Positions 44,239 to 57,165 of a stretch of DNA of 64,000 nt are shown here, in pieces. The position numbers and the translations under genes were made by a program. The notes beneath the pieces were generated by a model. It worked only from the letters and a program-made list of their open reading frames with translations. It was not told where the DNA came from and did no database searches. Source of the stretch: Girardinichthys multiradiatus (Eukaryota; Chordata; Actinopteri; Cyprinodontiformes; Goodeidae); NCBI RefSeq assembly GCF_021462225.1, contig NC_061795.1, forward strand, positions 7,347,501 through 7,411,500. Reading direction: 5' to 3'. The number at the start of each line of letters is the position of its first letter. The stretch's first letter is position 1.

Positions 44239-44879
44239 ATTTGTTTAAGTATTCATTGGCAGATGCATTTGATGTCATGTCCAGCAGGCCATGCCAATTT
44301 GAGGTTCAGTTGTGTAATCCTATTTAAATTTTTTTAAACACATTTCTGCCCTTGGAGGCATAATGTCAGTTGGATAAAGTTGTTTATTAAAACGTTCTAC
44401 TTAAAAAATTGCTTAGTTGTTCTTCAGGTGTCATTTAATGAACAGACTTAAACACATTCTCTTATTTTCAATAAAAAAGCAAAGTGTACTTTCAGGTATA
44501 CTTTTACACCTTCAATCTAAACAAAAGGTCTAGTTTGGATATTAATCCCTTATGATTCTTGACAAAACTTGCACCATTTCCAAGTATGAGTTGATTGCTG
44601 CAGGTAAAGAAATTCCTGGAACAGGCAAAATGGCAATTTCTTCATCTGAGAGCTGAATATCTGGGACTGACACTGTTGATGAATGTGAGGCCCGTTCCAG
44701 TCCATGAACCTACATTAAAGAAAAACATAGATTAGTCATGTTGCTAAAGTTGATTAAACACCACTGCTTAAGTTAAAAATTAACTTTTTTACTAGAAAAC
44801 TCTGAGACAAGGGAAAAATGGTTTAAAGACTGGATCTTTAACCTCAGCAGGATCCACCATGGTGCCTTGTTCTGTCTGT

Positions 44880-45375
44880 ATCTAGTCCAGAGTTGCAACA
44901 GCGACTGATTCCTTTCAGTTCTAAGACCATGGGAGTGTCAACCATCTTTAAAAGAGTCAAGATTTTGCTGGATTTGTGGGAAAAAGCTGCGCTGTAGAGC
45001 ATAAAGGTGGAATTCACTATCAAGTGTTTGCTGATTTTCCAAAGTGAAAACCTGATAGAAGACGTCTATGGCATCTTTCCACATCCTCTCTATTATGGGA
45101 TAAAGATTACATTGACGACATAAATTCATGTTATGTATATCTTAAAAATTTAAAAACTTGTCTAAAAGAAATTGTATTTATCGCTGATTATGAAAACTTC
45201 TGCCTTTGATGTGAGAGTTCCTTCCAGCTTCTCTGTTCATTATCATAAAGTCTGCTACCTTTACGTTTTCCCCTCCCTTATCAGACCGTACACTACATGG
45301 TAGTCCATACTGTTCAATGGCTATATCAGCATCCAACTTAGGTAATATTAATAATAACCATAATAAATCAAACAA
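44880..45375 (-). pseudogene. integrase-core (rve_3-type) protein fragment
   Basis: The - strand reads EQYGLPCSVRSDKGGENVKV with RSFHNQR in one ORF, then IERMWKDAIDVFYQVF and, after a TGA in place of the usual Trp codon near 44938, HGLRTERNQS. The SDKGGEN and NQRIERMW blocks match the second Asp and the Glu of an integrase-like catalytic core found in multicopy fish and invertebrate proteins. A stop/frame change between the two ORFs (45131-45180) and the TGA indicate decay. Confidence 0.6.
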
Positions 45376-46447
45376 ACTAATTCAGCATATTATACTCACT
45401 CAAAGAAGATTTAGTACATTTCAAAAATGTAATGTGAGAAAATTCTAATGAAATTATAGTGCAATGAAAAGATTCTAACTAAATGTTGGTAGGACAGTCT
45501 TTAGATTTGCCTGGCTATAATGTCGCTTGCAATTATAGAAAATTTCCATAACGATGTACACTAAGGTGTTTGCTAATGATGGTTAGCTGAAGGCCCTTAG
45601 CTGCTACCGGTGGTAAACACAGCAGTAGCCATGGCAACCGTGAATTATTTTGGCATATTGACAGAAAACAGTGTTTACCTATGACATTTACGTTTCAGCA
45701 CCATTTACTATTCGTTTACAGTCCGTTTCCTCTGCTCTTACCAGAGTCTAAGGGTCCTATCAGATAGGACATGGTTTGCGCTGCTCTTGCCGCTAGGTTC
45801 AGTGCATTTGTGCTGCACGCCGTGGTCATAGTTGAACTATCTTGAACTTTGACTTGCCGGGTTTTTGCTTTGCTCGACACAGAGCAGCAGCACGCGCACC
45901 GCATTCTGCGTCAGACCAGAGAACGGTCTAAAATTTTAGAGCTGTGAGGTTCTTCTCTAAGAATAGCCACCACAGTATTTCTACAAATCGCTCACCAAGT
46001 GTTAAATTATCTTAAACTTATCTTTGAATGATGTCCAAACCATTTTGCATTAGCCAAGTTACCATAAATTAGCGAGACAACATGCCATTAAAAAGCTTGC
46101 TAGCTAACGTACACATAGCATTACTCCCCTAACCTTCCTCGGGTTCACCGCCACTGATACTGTAAAAAGTAAAGTAAAAATAACATTTCAGACCATATAC
46201 TTTCAGCTTCCTATAATCTTCCTATAAGAGGTTGGACCCCGAGCATATGTCTGCCGAGTTAGCCATTAGTTTTTAGTGGGTAAAAGTCACATACATTGGA
46301 GCGACATAGGCTAATGCTAACCAACAAAAAGGCGGAAGTTGACTCCTAAAGACACAGCCCCGCCTCATTGGCATTATAAGGCAGCAATGCATACAGAAAT
46401 GTAAAAAGGAGAGACATAAATAAACATAAAAGTGACATAAAAAGAAC
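45376..46447. other. no recognised gene
   Basis: Short ORFs only. Bases 45716-45904 (-) have an open Cys/Ser/Thr-rich stretch that could be an N-terminal exon of the integrase-core gene, but nothing confirms it. Confidence 0.3.
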
Positions 46448-46449
46448 TA

Positions 46450-48013
46450 CAGGTCCTTCTCAAAAAATTAGCATATTGTGATAAAGTTCATTATTTTCTA
46501 TAATGTAATGATGAAAATTTAATATTCATATATTTTAGATTCATTGCACACTAACTGAAATATTTCAGGTCCTTTATTGTCTTAATACAGATGATTGTGG
46601 CATACAGCTCATGAAAACCCAAAATTCCTATCTCACAAAATTAGCATATTTCATCCGACCAATAAAAGAAAAGTGTTTTTAATACAAAAAACGTCAACCT
46701 TCAAATAATCATGTACAGTTATGCACTCAATACTTGGTCGGGAATCCTTTTGCAGAAATGACTGCTTCAATGCGGCGTGGCATGGAGGAAATCAGCCTGT
46801 GGCACTGCTGAGGTCTTATGAAGGCCCAGAATGCTTCGATAGCGGCCTTTAGCTCATCCAGAGTGTTGGGTCTTGAGTCTCTCAACGTTCTCTTCACAAT
46901 ATCTCACAGATTCTCTATTGGGTTCAGGTCAGGAGAGTTGGCAGGCCAATTGAGCACAGTGATACCATGGTCAGTAAACCATTTACCAGTGGTTTTGGCA
47001 CTGTGAGCAGGTGCCAGGTCGTGTTGAAAAATGAAATCTTCATCTCCATAAAGCTTTTCAGCAGATGGAAGCATGAAGTGCTCCAAAATCTCCTGATAGC
47101 TAGCTGCATTGACCCTGCCCTTGATAAAACACAGTGGACCAACACCAGTAGCTGACACGGCACCCCAGACCATCACTGACTGTGGGTACTTGACACTGGA
47201 CTTCTGGCATTTTGGCATTTCCTTCTCCCCAGTCTTCCTCCAGACTCTGGCACCTTGATTTCCGAATGACATGCAGAATTTGCTTTCATCCGAAAAAAGT
47301 ACTTTGAACCACTGAGCAACTGTCCAGTGCTGCTTTTCTGTAGCCCAGGTCTGGGGAATGCGGCACCTGTAGCCCATTTCCTGCACACGCCTGTACACGG
47401 TGGCTCTGGATGTTTCTACTCCAGACTCCACTGCTTCCGCAAGTCCCCCAAGGTCTGGAATCGGCCCTTCTCCACAATCTTCCTCAGGGTCCGGTCACCT
47501 CTTCTTGTTGTGCAGCGTTTTCTGCCACACTTTTTCCTTCCCACAGACTTCCCACTGAGGTGGCTTGATACAGCACTCTGGGAACAGCCTATTCGTTCAG
47601 AAATTTCTTTCTGTGTCTTACCCTCTTGCTTGAGGGTGTCAATAGTGGCCTTCTGGACAGCAATCAGGTCGGCAGTCTTACCCATGATTGGGGTTTTGAG
47701 TGATGAACCAGGCTGGGAGTTTTAAAGGCCTCAGGAATCTTTTGCAGGTGTTTAGAGTTAACTCGTTGATTCAGATGATTAGGTTCATAGCTCGTTTACA
47801 GACCCTTTTAATGATATGCTAATTTTGTGAGATAGGAATTTTGGGTTTTCATGAGCTGTATGCCAAAATCATCCGTATTAAGACAATAAAAGTCCTGAAA
47901 TATTTCAGTTAGTGTGCAATGAATCTAAAATATATGAATGTTAAATTTTAATCATTACATTATGGAAAATAATGAACTTTATCACAATATGCTAATTTTT
48001 TGAGAAGGACCTG
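46450..48013 (-). mobile_element. Tc1-like element, family 2, copy C
   Basis: CAGGTCCTTCTCAAAAAATT at 46450 mirrors 47994-48013; TA flanks at 46448-46449 and 48014-48015. It has a ~40-base internal deletion relative to copies A and B. Confidence 0.95.
46727..47685 (-). pseudogene. Tc1-like transposase, family 2 copy C
   Basis: Two overlapping frames: 47685-47416 (DNA-binding half) and 47431-46904 (catalytic half with FSDESKF, FQHDLAPAHSAK, SPDLNPIENL). A frame shift near 47425 and a loss of residues around the VKPLLNQKQ stretch of copies A and B separate them; a TGA at 46904 ends the catalytic half early. Confidence 0.9.
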
Positions 48014-48059
48014 TATGTGATACTCTTAAAAATGTTGGTTTGAGTCAACATATTAAACA

Positions 48060-49380
48060 GCCAACACACGACATATAAATATTTTGGACTTAATTATTAG
48101 TAAGGATCTGAACATTTCCAAGATCTTCGTAACTGATGTTGCCCTATTTGACCACTTTTCTGTTATCTTTGAAAGTATAATTTCCATTGACTCGATTAGC
48201 CAAAGAAATATTATAGGAAAACACATTTTTAAAGACAGTGCAACTGAAACCTTTAACCAGATTTACTCTTCCATTTCTACTTTGCCATGTAACTCAGTAG
48301 ATGAAGCTGGTAGATAACTTCCTTTCTAAACTTTCAGTCATCATTGATTCCATAGCTCCCATTAAGGTGAAGGTTGTCTCTGGTAAAAAGAAATCTCCGT
48401 GTAAAAATGCTCCCCCGGTTAATAAGTGTAAAAAGGGAGTGTTGAAAAGCTTGAGGTGGCGAAAGACAAAATTTAATGTCCACTAAGACATCTATAAAGC
48501 AAGTCAAGTTTATTTATGCAGCACATTTCAGCAACAAGACAATTCAAAGTGCTTTACATGGTGAAAAATTTACTTTGCCGTGACAAAAAACATAACAAAG
48601 TACATTGCAGTGGCATGATAAAAGAAAGTAAAAAGAAAAAAGTAAAGTTGGACTACAGACTAAAATCAATCAATTTTTATATTTTAGGGCTGAACAAGCC
48701 TCTTGTTGCAAAATCTAATGTTTTAACCCATTCAATAATGCACTTGTTGCTTTTTGGTCCAAATGTTTTCAGAAAATCAAACGATAACGATTCTCCCTGG
48801 GGAGGAGGAAGTTCTTTAGAACCTTTCTGGCTTATTTCACATCTGGGTAATGGGGGAATATTCCTTATAAACTTGTCCACGTCTGAACCAAGAGTCAGAG
48901 CCTTCTCGGTGCTCTGTAACCTTCCCCTAACTATTGATAGGAGAGCCCAGCTCAGCCAAGGTCAGTCGGGGAGGGGTCTTCTGTAGTGAACTGCTATAAT
49001 TTAAAACTTTTAATGTAATTAGCAGGACCTATCAAAGTTTAAAATTTTTACTTTTTTATCATTTTGTTTTTAGGCCTTTGGTTATATTTTGTTTTATTTC
49101 TTTTTTTTTTTTTACTATTAAGCAAATAACACATTCAATCCTTTTAGGCCCACATTTTCTTAACATAAAATTAAAGTTTCCTCCCTGGAGAGGAGGCAAC
49201 ACAGTCTGTTGGGGACAGGTCTTTAACAGTGAACTGTTTGCTATGGTTGACAGGTTAACAAACACTCCTGTGTCTGTAGCATCTGAACTCCATTGTAACA
49301 AGCCCTGCAATGTATTCGCTAACTTCTTTACTGAGAAAATGCAGAAGATTAGAAGAGCAATCTGTACATCAATATAATGT
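48060..49380 (+). pseudogene. LINE fragment D, split by other repeats
   Basis: 48084-48480 reads DLIISKDLNISKIFVTDVAL and DSIAPIKVKVVSGKKKSP, the endonuclease end and linker of a CR1/L2-like LINE. 49235-49375 continues with FAMVDRLTNTPVSVASEL and FFTEKMQKIR, the next part of the same ORF2. About 750 bases of unrelated repeat lie between, starting with a 'caagtttatttatgcagcacatttcagcaacaagac' type sequence at 48501. Confidence 0.65.
48501..49190 (+). repeat. repeat block inserted in LINE fragment D
   Basis: Opens with 'gtttatttatgcagcacatttcagcaacaagacaattcaaagtgctttacat', a phrase common in fish non-autonomous elements. A ~60-base motif around 'ctccctggggaggaggaag' (48757-48815) recurs diverged at 49142-49200. 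Ends not defined. Confidence 0.45.
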
Positions 49381-49422
49381 CCAGCACCAATGCTGTCTCC
49401 AACCTAATCAAATTTTGACAAA

Positions 49423-49790
49423 ATGACACAATTCTACCAAAATCAACTGTCCATCTCAGTGTGGTTTGGCTCATCCACAAAACAGGACAGGTCCAGACTG
49501 CAACAAACAATCAGGTCTGCAGAGAGAATCATCAGGGCTGACCTCCTCTCTACCCAGGACTTATATAGGTCTATGGTCAGCAAATCTTTGCAGAAGCAGA
49601 GACACCACTCTCTAGATTGCCCTTAGGTGCGTGAATGAATGTGTGCGTGGTTGTTTGTGTGTTGCCCTGTGATGGACTGGCAACCTGCCTAGGGTGTACC
49701 CTGCCTCCTGCCCATGGACTGCTGGAGATAGGCACCAGCTTCCCCGTGACCCACTATGGAAGAAGCAGTATAGAAAATGACTGAGGTTAT
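49423..49790 (+). repeat. LINE C-terminal scrap with shared LINE/SINE 3' tail
   Basis: 49450-49620 reads SISVWFGSSTKQDRSRLQQT and RSAERIIRADL, a LINE C-terminal scrap. 49625-49790 ('tgatggactggcaacctg', 'gactgctggagataggcaccagc') is the same tail as in the SINE at 52068-52378. Confidence 0.65.
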
Positions 49791-50589
49791 CTTTGTCTGA
49801 TGTTTAAATGTGTTCGTGATCTGAAACAGTTCAGTGTAACAAATTAGCAAAACAGAAGAAATCTGTAATGAATAAAGTAGTTTTTCACCACTGTATTGAG
49901 ATCAAACTTGGAATAGGGAATGTTTATACCATTTTCTTTTGTACCACATGGTAGGACCCTGTGAAGTCATAATTTAACTATCATATTGAAGGAAAGGAAT
50001 GATACTCTTCACCATTCTGAATATAACCATGTGTCTCTTGGGTTGTTCCTGAACATCCTAATCAATTTCCTTTCATCTGAAAGTGACAGTATGGGTCATG
50101 TGGTTAAAACTTGGACACAGTTGGATGGTTGAATTTTTACTGATTCTAATGATGTATCGATGTATCAGAAACTTTTTTGGGTGGATAAGTAACATTCTGG
50201 AATTACTTCCCAAAAGACAAAGACATTCTGGTGTAAAAATTTGTGGACTTTGCTTTTGGAGATGTGTTCAGGTCAGTAAATCAGCTAATTTACAGTGCCT
50301 TCATTGACTGCACAACCTTCATTATGCTCATTGTAATTTATGTGACAGACAGTAGTACTGTCTCTGGCATGGAGAGTGTCTGTAAAAGGCGATTTTCAGG
50401 TCTTGTCTTTGATTCTCAATTGTATTTAGGTCAGGACTAGGTTTGGTTGCACTCTTGGAATAATTTTGGTAGGCTGGTCACTACTGCGAAGCTTCACTAC
50501 TGTTTACTGTTTTCTCCATTAGTGGAAAAAATTAATCATACAAACCATCTAAGTGTGAGAGGGCAAATAGTTTTTCACAGCACTAGATT
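49791..50589. other. no recognised feature
   Basis: AT-rich, short ORFs only, no repeats that I can name. Confidence 0.35.
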
Positions 50590-50868
50590 TTGTGTAGCTG
50601 CTGTAAACCTTTTCACCCAGCAGATGGCGCGCTCCCTCCATCTGTCAGCAGCTCTTTGCCAGGCTGCCACCTGAAGCGCATTAACTCCATGCTTGATTGC
50701 ACGCGCCGTGCTCCATTTGCGCGCTCCGTGATGAACGCAGTTGCCTACTCCATCCGGACCGTGTTGTTTCTGTCTCTGCTCAGACCCGGGACTGGCTCTG
50801 TGAGAGCTGAACTTAACCTGAACCCGGCTGGTGTGCCGAAGCCTGGGAGTGTCTCGTGCTGCCTGTGA
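50590..50868 (+). other. GC- and CpG-rich block, possible 5' exon
   Basis: From about 50620 to 50920 the base composition turns GC- and CpG-rich in an AT-rich neighbourhood. Inside it, ATG at 50731 begins a frame whose first ~25 residues look like a signal peptide (SIRTVLFLSLLRPGTG), and TGA closes it at 50866. It could be the promoter and first exon of a gene running to the right, but no later exon is recognised. Confidence 0.3.
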
Positions 50869-51904
50869 CGTCGCCGCTCCTCATCACAGGGCTGCGAGAG
50901 GCAAGGGAAAGCGCGCCCTTCTGTCATTTATTTGGAGCCAGCGGAACATTTGATGTGAGCATGTGTATTTATGATCAGTGACGACACTGATCTGAGAGCA
51001 GCAAAGTCTGGACTAAGTTGAAATCCTACCTGCAGGTGGTCGAACATCCGCCTCTTGGGGGAATTTACCGAAACTCCGTTAGAATCAGCTTTTAGAACAA
51101 CAGGAGCAGAGGAAGAGAGGACACTTCGGATTTTCCCCCATTGTTATTTTCTATGAATGGCAGCGGTTGTAGAGACACGGCGGGAGAATTAAGGGGAAAA
51201 TGTCCAAGTGATGTGAAAAACTCCTGAACGCTGAAAACATCTGGCTGACTCGGGATACTGAGAGAGGAAACACCTGCTCCCTCTGCTGAGCTCAAAGGTG
51301 GCTGAACACATTAAACATCTGCAGCAGGAAAGGATGAATGTATTCCAGATCATTTTTAAACATTTACAAACATCTGAGTTTTTTGGATTTTTTTTGCTTC
51401 TCAATATTAAATTTGTTTTAGCGAGTGTGTGATGCCCCTGATATTCAGTAGACATTGCCTGTTTTATGTGCATGCTTCAAATGTATATGGTTAAGTGTGT
51501 CAGGGTTTTATGTTTAAAGATGAAATGATGATAATGCTGCATGTTGTAGAGGAAAGGGTTCTGAATGAAAACCAGTGAAGGAGTTAATTTCCCATCTGCA
51601 GTGTGTAATAGGAGCCCAGTGATTTTATTTGCTTCTCGGGATTTACTGGTGGCAGATAAAGGTTCAGTCAGCAGCTCTGGCATACACAGAAAGTACATTT
51701 CCCAGGGGAACATCACCCTGGGAAATGTGGACACTTGTTATACTAATTAGACAGAAACTGGCAGTTATGATTAAAGAATATACACCATCTGTCTGTTTTT
51801 AAAACTACCAGGACACAGTAAAAAAAACAACAGCAGCTTTTTACTTTGTAATAGAATGACAGAAATCTAGTTGGAGAAGAGCTCTGTGCAATTATACATC
51901 AATG

Positions 51905-52066
51905 TGTATATATAGATATATATAGATATAGATATATATATAGATATAGATATCTATATCTATAGATATAGATATAGATATCTATATAGATATAGATATA
52001 TATATATCTATATAGATATAGATATATATATATCTATATAGATATAGATATATATATATCTATATA
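51905..52066. repeat. (TATAGA)n-type satellite
   Basis: About 160 bases of tatagatata / tatctatata units, partly self-complementary, joined directly to a SINE at 52068. Confidence 0.9.
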
Positions 52067-52067
52067 G

Positions 52068-52378
52068 ATCCTGGGTTTGATTCCCGGCCTGGGGTCTTTC
52101 TGCATGGAGTTTTCATGTTCTCCCTGTGCATGCGTGGGTTCTCACCAGGTACTCCGGCTTCCTCCCACAGTCCAAAAACATGCCTGTTAGGTTAATTTGT
52201 AACTCTAAATTGCCCTTAGGTGTATGAATGAGTGTGTGTATGGTTGTTTGTGTGCTGCCCTGCGATGGACTGGCAACCTGTCCAGAGTGTACCCTGCCTC
52301 TCGCCCATAGACTGCTGGAGATAGGCACCAGCTCCCCTGTGACCCACTATGGAATAAGCGGTAGAAAATGACTGACTG
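52068..52378 (+). repeat. tRNA-derived SINE or LINE tail
   Basis: 'gatcctgggtttgattcccggcc' resembles a pol III B box (GGTTTGATTCC). The body has 'tgcatggagttttcatgttctccctgtgcatgcgtgggttctc' and the tail 'tgcgatggactggcaacctgtcc...'. The tail is shared with 49625-49790. No A box is visible; the 5' end is lost in the satellite. Confidence 0.65.
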
Positions 52379-53926
52379 ACTATATATATATATGTATATA
52401 TATATGACATTGTACTATAAGGTCCAGTTTGTTGATGGACCCACCATTTCCAGCAATAACAACTTAAACTATTCTGTAAACATCTTTCACAATGTTTAGG
52501 AATGTGTTCATAGATGAAAAAAACAGAATTGCAGCCTTTGCTCTAATTCATCCCACAGGTGTTCAAGAAGGTTGAGGTCAAGATAGTCCAGACCAGTCAA
52601 GTTTCTCCATACTAAACTTTATACACCTGCAGCCATGGAAGTGATTGGAAACCGGAATTCATTGATTTGGTGAGCCAATACGTTTGGTAAAACAGTGCAT
52701 ATGCACTACAGGTCAAAAGTTTTGACCATATTTTCTCATTTAATGATTTTTTTTTTTACATTGTACTGTAGATTCTCATTGAAGGACACAAAACTGTGAA
52801 TGAACACATGAAATTATGCAGCAACAAAATTGTAAAAGGACTTCAAATATGTTTTATACTTCAGATTCCTCAAATAACCACCCTTTGCTTTGACTGAAAT
52901 AATAACCTTTGGCCTTCTGTCAATGGAGCTCTGGGAGGTTATTTTAAGACTCATTGGAAAATGATTTCAGTTGACTACCTCATGAAGCTCATCGAGAGAA
53001 TGCGAGTGCAAAGCAGAAATCAATGCAAAAGGTGGCTATTTTGAGGAATCTAAAATAGAGAAGATGTTTCTAGAGAAGTTAATTTGTAATTTTGTATACT
53101 ACATAATTCCAAATGTGTTCATTCACAGTTTTGATGCCTTCATTAGACTATTTTTCATTGAAACTCAATTCACTAAGTTAAACACATTATATAAATTAAA
53201 TTCCCACAGATGGATGTTTTTAAGCCTTTATATCTGTTTATTATGACAATGTTTTGCTTATAGCTAATGAAATCACAACATTTAACATTAGAATATTACA
53301 TCAGACCAATAAAATAACATTTTCAATACAAAAATGTAGACTAAATGAAAAGTATTTGTAATACCTATCCTAAAGCTTGTTATTTTCGAAAGGTACTTTT
53401 AATCTGACAACCTAGCCTCATATGAACGCACATTCTAATTTACTGGATATGCTCGGCAATCATAAGAAAGGTTTGAATGCTGTAATGCCATTAAAGATTT
53501 TGCAACTGATTATTAAAAAAGATATAATGTCATTTGGGAGGTTGTTGGCAGGACCAAAGAGCAGACAGGAACTTGGGAGCCACATGGTGAGTAGAACGAT
53601 TTAATAAAATCCAAAAACTTACAAAACATGGGACTGGTAGGAAGCAGTTTAACGGGAGATCTCAGTGAGGAACACAGAAAACCAGAGAGAATATATACAG
53701 GGGAAACTGGGCAAAGAAGGCATGAAAAGCAGGTGAGAGAATTCAGAAGAAAATTGGCAGGCACAGGTGGATATAATGAGCTTATTTGCCAAAGTGGCAG
53801 TGCAGAGGGAAGATACCGGGACTATACACATATGCAGAACACAAAATAAAGAAGCAAAAGAGAAATAAAAACATAAGGGAAAATAAACTAGAATACAAAT
53901 GGAATAAACTAAGCACAAAGAATGTA
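52379..53926. other. no gene recognised
   Basis: AT-rich. Starts with (TA)n at 52380-52406. A degenerate Tc1-like end may lie at 52700-53330 ('ctacaggtcaaaagttttgacca', 'attctcattgaaggac'), but the two sides do not pair clearly. No ORF of note. Confidence 0.3.
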
Positions 53927-55329
53927 CACTGCTCAAAAAATAAAGGGAACACTCTACACACTACAGGCTGATCCAACTTTGATGTAATGTCCTTAAAACA
54001 AGTCAAAATGAGGCTCAGTATTGTGCATGACCTCCACATGCCTGTATGACCTCCCTACAACGCCTGGGCATGCTCCTGAGGATGGTCTCCTGAGGGATCT
54101 CCTCCCAGACCTGGACTAAAGCATCCACCAACTCCTGAACAGTCTGTGGTGCAACGTGACGTTGGTGGATGGAGCGAGACATGATGTCTCAGATGTGCTC
54201 AATCGGATTTAGGTCTGAGGAACGGGCGGGCTAGTCCATAGCTTCAATGTCTTCATCTTGCAGGAACTGCTGACACACTCCAGCCACATGAGATCTAGCA
54301 TTGTCCTGCATTAGGAGGAACCCAGGGCCAACCGCACCAACATATGGTCTCACAAGGGGTCTGAGGATCTCATCTTGGTACCTAATGGCAGTCAGGCTAC
54401 CTCAGGCGAGCACATGGAGGGCCGTGCGGCCCTCCAAAGAAATGCCACCCCACAACATTACTGACCCACTGCCAAACCGGTCATGCTGAAGGATGTTGCG
54501 GGCAGCAGATCGCTCTCCACGGTGTCTCCAGACTCTGTCACGTCTGTCACATGTGTTCAGTGTGAGCCTGCTTTCATCTGTGAAGGGCACAGCGCACCAG
54601 TGGCGAATTTGCCAATCCTGGTGTTCTCTGGCAAATGCCAAGCATCCTGTATGGTGTTGGGCTGTGAGCACAACCCCCATTTGTGGATGTTGGGCCCTCA
54701 TACCATCCTCATGGAGTCGGTTTCTAACCGTTTGTGCAGACACATGCACATTTGTGGCCTGCTGGAGGTCATCTTGCAGGGCTCTGGCAGTGCTCCTCCT
54801 GTTCCTCCTTGCACAAAGTCAGAGGTAGCGGTTCTGCTGCTGGGTTGTTGCCCTCCTACGGCCTCCTCCACGTCTCCTGGTGTACTGGCCTGTCTCCTGG
54901 TAGCGCCTCCAGGCTCTAGACCCTACTCTGACAGACACAGCAAACCTTCTTGCCACAGCTCGCATTGATGTGCCATCCTGGATGAGCTGCACTACCTGAG
55001 CCACTTATGTGGGTTGTAGAGTCTGTCTCATGCTACCACGAGTGTGAAAGCACCACCAACATTCAAAAGTGACCAAAACATCAGCCAGAAAGCATAGGTA
55101 CTGAGAAGTGGTCTGAGGTCCCCACCTGCAGAACCACTCCTTTATTGAGAGTGTCTTGTTAATCTCCAAAGATTTCCCCCTGTTGTCTATTCCATTTGCA
55201 CAACAGCATGTGAAATTGATTGTCAATCAGTGTTGCTTCCTAAGTGGACAATTTGATTTCACAGAAGTTTGATTTACTTGGAGTTATATTGTGTTGTTTA
55301 AGTGTTCCCTTTTATTTTTTTGAGAAGTG
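53927..55329 (-). mobile_element. Tc1/mariner-type element, family 3
   Basis: CACTGCTCAAAAAATAAAGGGAACAC at 53927 mirrors 55304-55329 apart from one or two bases; TA flanks at 53925-53926 and 55330-55331. Length 1403. Confidence 0.9.
54040..55004 (-). pseudogene. Tc1/mariner transposase, family 3, broken
   Basis: From 55004 the - strand reads [20 protein letters not shown], a helix-turn-helix start, ending at a stop near 54819. Then [20 protein letters not shown] and [11 protein letters not shown] (first Asp) lead to [18 protein letters not shown] before a stop at 54402. The rest continues in degraded form with 'NPIEH'-type text near 54200. Several stops. Confidence 0.8.
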
Positions 55330-55331
55330 TA

Positions 55332-56854
55332 TAAACAAAGAAACTGATCACAGCAGAGAATAAGGAATGTAATGAGAAGCCAAAATAAGAACCAAAACCT
55401 AACACTTAAGATTATGAAATATAAACAATTAATAGATTAATTATGAGGGAGTTCTAGTGGAGCAGAACACATGACTGCCTCATGGCTCCATTTCTGATCA
55501 TACAATAAAAAACTGCAATACTAATAAATATTGATATTAGCCAAGTTTTTGTATTGGTTCATTCCTAGTTTATACAATATAACTCATATTGTACTCAGTC
55601 CCCATATTCATTCATCATGCCATCTTGCCACTATGCAATGAAGGTTTTACTTGGTTCTTACTCCTCAGACTGTTCTGGTTCTGAAGGGTACAATATATTA
55701 AATATCAAGCAGAGAAATTTGGAAGTTGACAATAACTCAGCAGCTTATTCTTTAGCTCTAAAATTGAGGATTGTTGATTAAAAAAAGTTCCGTAGTGTGG
55801 CACAGCTGGCGGTCAGAATGTAGTACTTCAGCACATAGGTCATCTCTTGCAGCCATAAAATGGCTCTGTAACTGACGGAAGTTTAGTGCACTTAAATATT
55901 GTTAGGATCGTTGACAGTCGGCCTCATGTGATAGGCTGGTTGTGGTCACATTATGCACATAAAAGCTGACTACGGAGTGATCGTAGACTGTATGAAAGTA
56001 TAAATGAAAACAGCCCAGTCTGCCCCCTTTATTTTAACGAGTCACTAACTTGACTTTGGCAACCTTGGCCAAAAACCCAGCTGGCCCAGCTGCTTAACAA
56101 CTCTGGGCCTGGCTCTCAGTGTGGTCAACTTGAGTCCCAAAGCCTTAGAAAATAACTTTCATCCCTTTCCAGACTGATAGATATCAACAACTTTGTTTCT
56201 CATCTGTTCTTGACTTTGTGGGAATAATGTGTTGCTTTAAGAGATCTGCTTTTTTGCCTACTTCATGTTGTGAGGCAGTGTCTATCTAAGGCATTTATTG
56301 GTTCTACAAGAAAATGTACAAAAATAGATTATCCAAAGTGAAGTCATGATTTATTAAGTAGGCGAGTACGTTTTTACTGAGGGCCAGTGAAACCTGCTCT
56401 TTGCATTTACTCTGGTTATCTTTGTCTGATGATCTGAACGATTTAAGGATGACAACAAAGCAAAGCCAGTGGAAATCTCTAAGGGGGAGAAATACTTTTC
56501 CCTTTATACATTTTCTGTATAAAATCTTTAATTGCAAAAACAGCTTAACAGTTTATAATCAATTAAAAAAAGAAGTAGTTTACAGTGTTAAGGTAAACAG
56601 TAGCAAGAAATGTGTAATAGCATACAGTAATTTGAATCAGACTCTTTAAAGGTTTTACATTTCACTGTACAGTCTTCTATAACCATACCTTCCATCTGCC
56701 ATGTCACAGCACTGCAACCTAACAGATGTATAAGAGTGAAACAAAGATGCATAAATGATGTGATTTTGCAGTGTCAGAGAAAAAATGCTTCATATTTTAA
56801 CCTCTAGAATACATATGGCTTGCTGGCAGCTGGAAGGTTGTTATAGTTATTGGG
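55332..56854. other. no recognised gene
   Basis: AT-rich, short ORFs, no repeat boundaries found. Confidence 0.35.
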
Positions 56855-57165
56855 TGACAGTGGCTCAGGTGGTTGAAGTCCATCCTGTAACTGGTGGGTT
56901 ACCTGTTCAAACCCTTGCCACGTCAGTCTCAGTCGTTGTGTCCTTGTGCAAGACACTTCACCCGCCCTGCCTGTGGATGGTGGTCAGAGGGCCCGGTGGC
57001 ATCAATTGTATGACAGCCTTGCTTCTGTCAGTCAGCCCCAGGGCAGCTGTGGCTACAATGTAGCTTACCACTGTCAGTTTGTGAATGTGTGTATGAATGG
57101 GTGGATGACTGATTGTAGTGTGAAGCGCTTTGGGGTCCTCGGATTTGTTAAAGTGCTGTTGGGCC
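56855..57165 (+). repeat. tRNA-derived SINE-like repeat
   Basis: 'acagtggctcaggtggttgaag' could be an A box region and 'ggttacctgttcaaacccttg' a B box. It ends '...tgtgaagcgctttggggtcc', a tail similar to the SINE pair at 57638 and 60072 ('aaagtgcttt'). Confidence 0.55.

Noticed and set aside
51905..52066. Possible CRISPR-like or regulatory array
   Set aside because: Units of about 6 bases with no spacers; a plain microsatellite.
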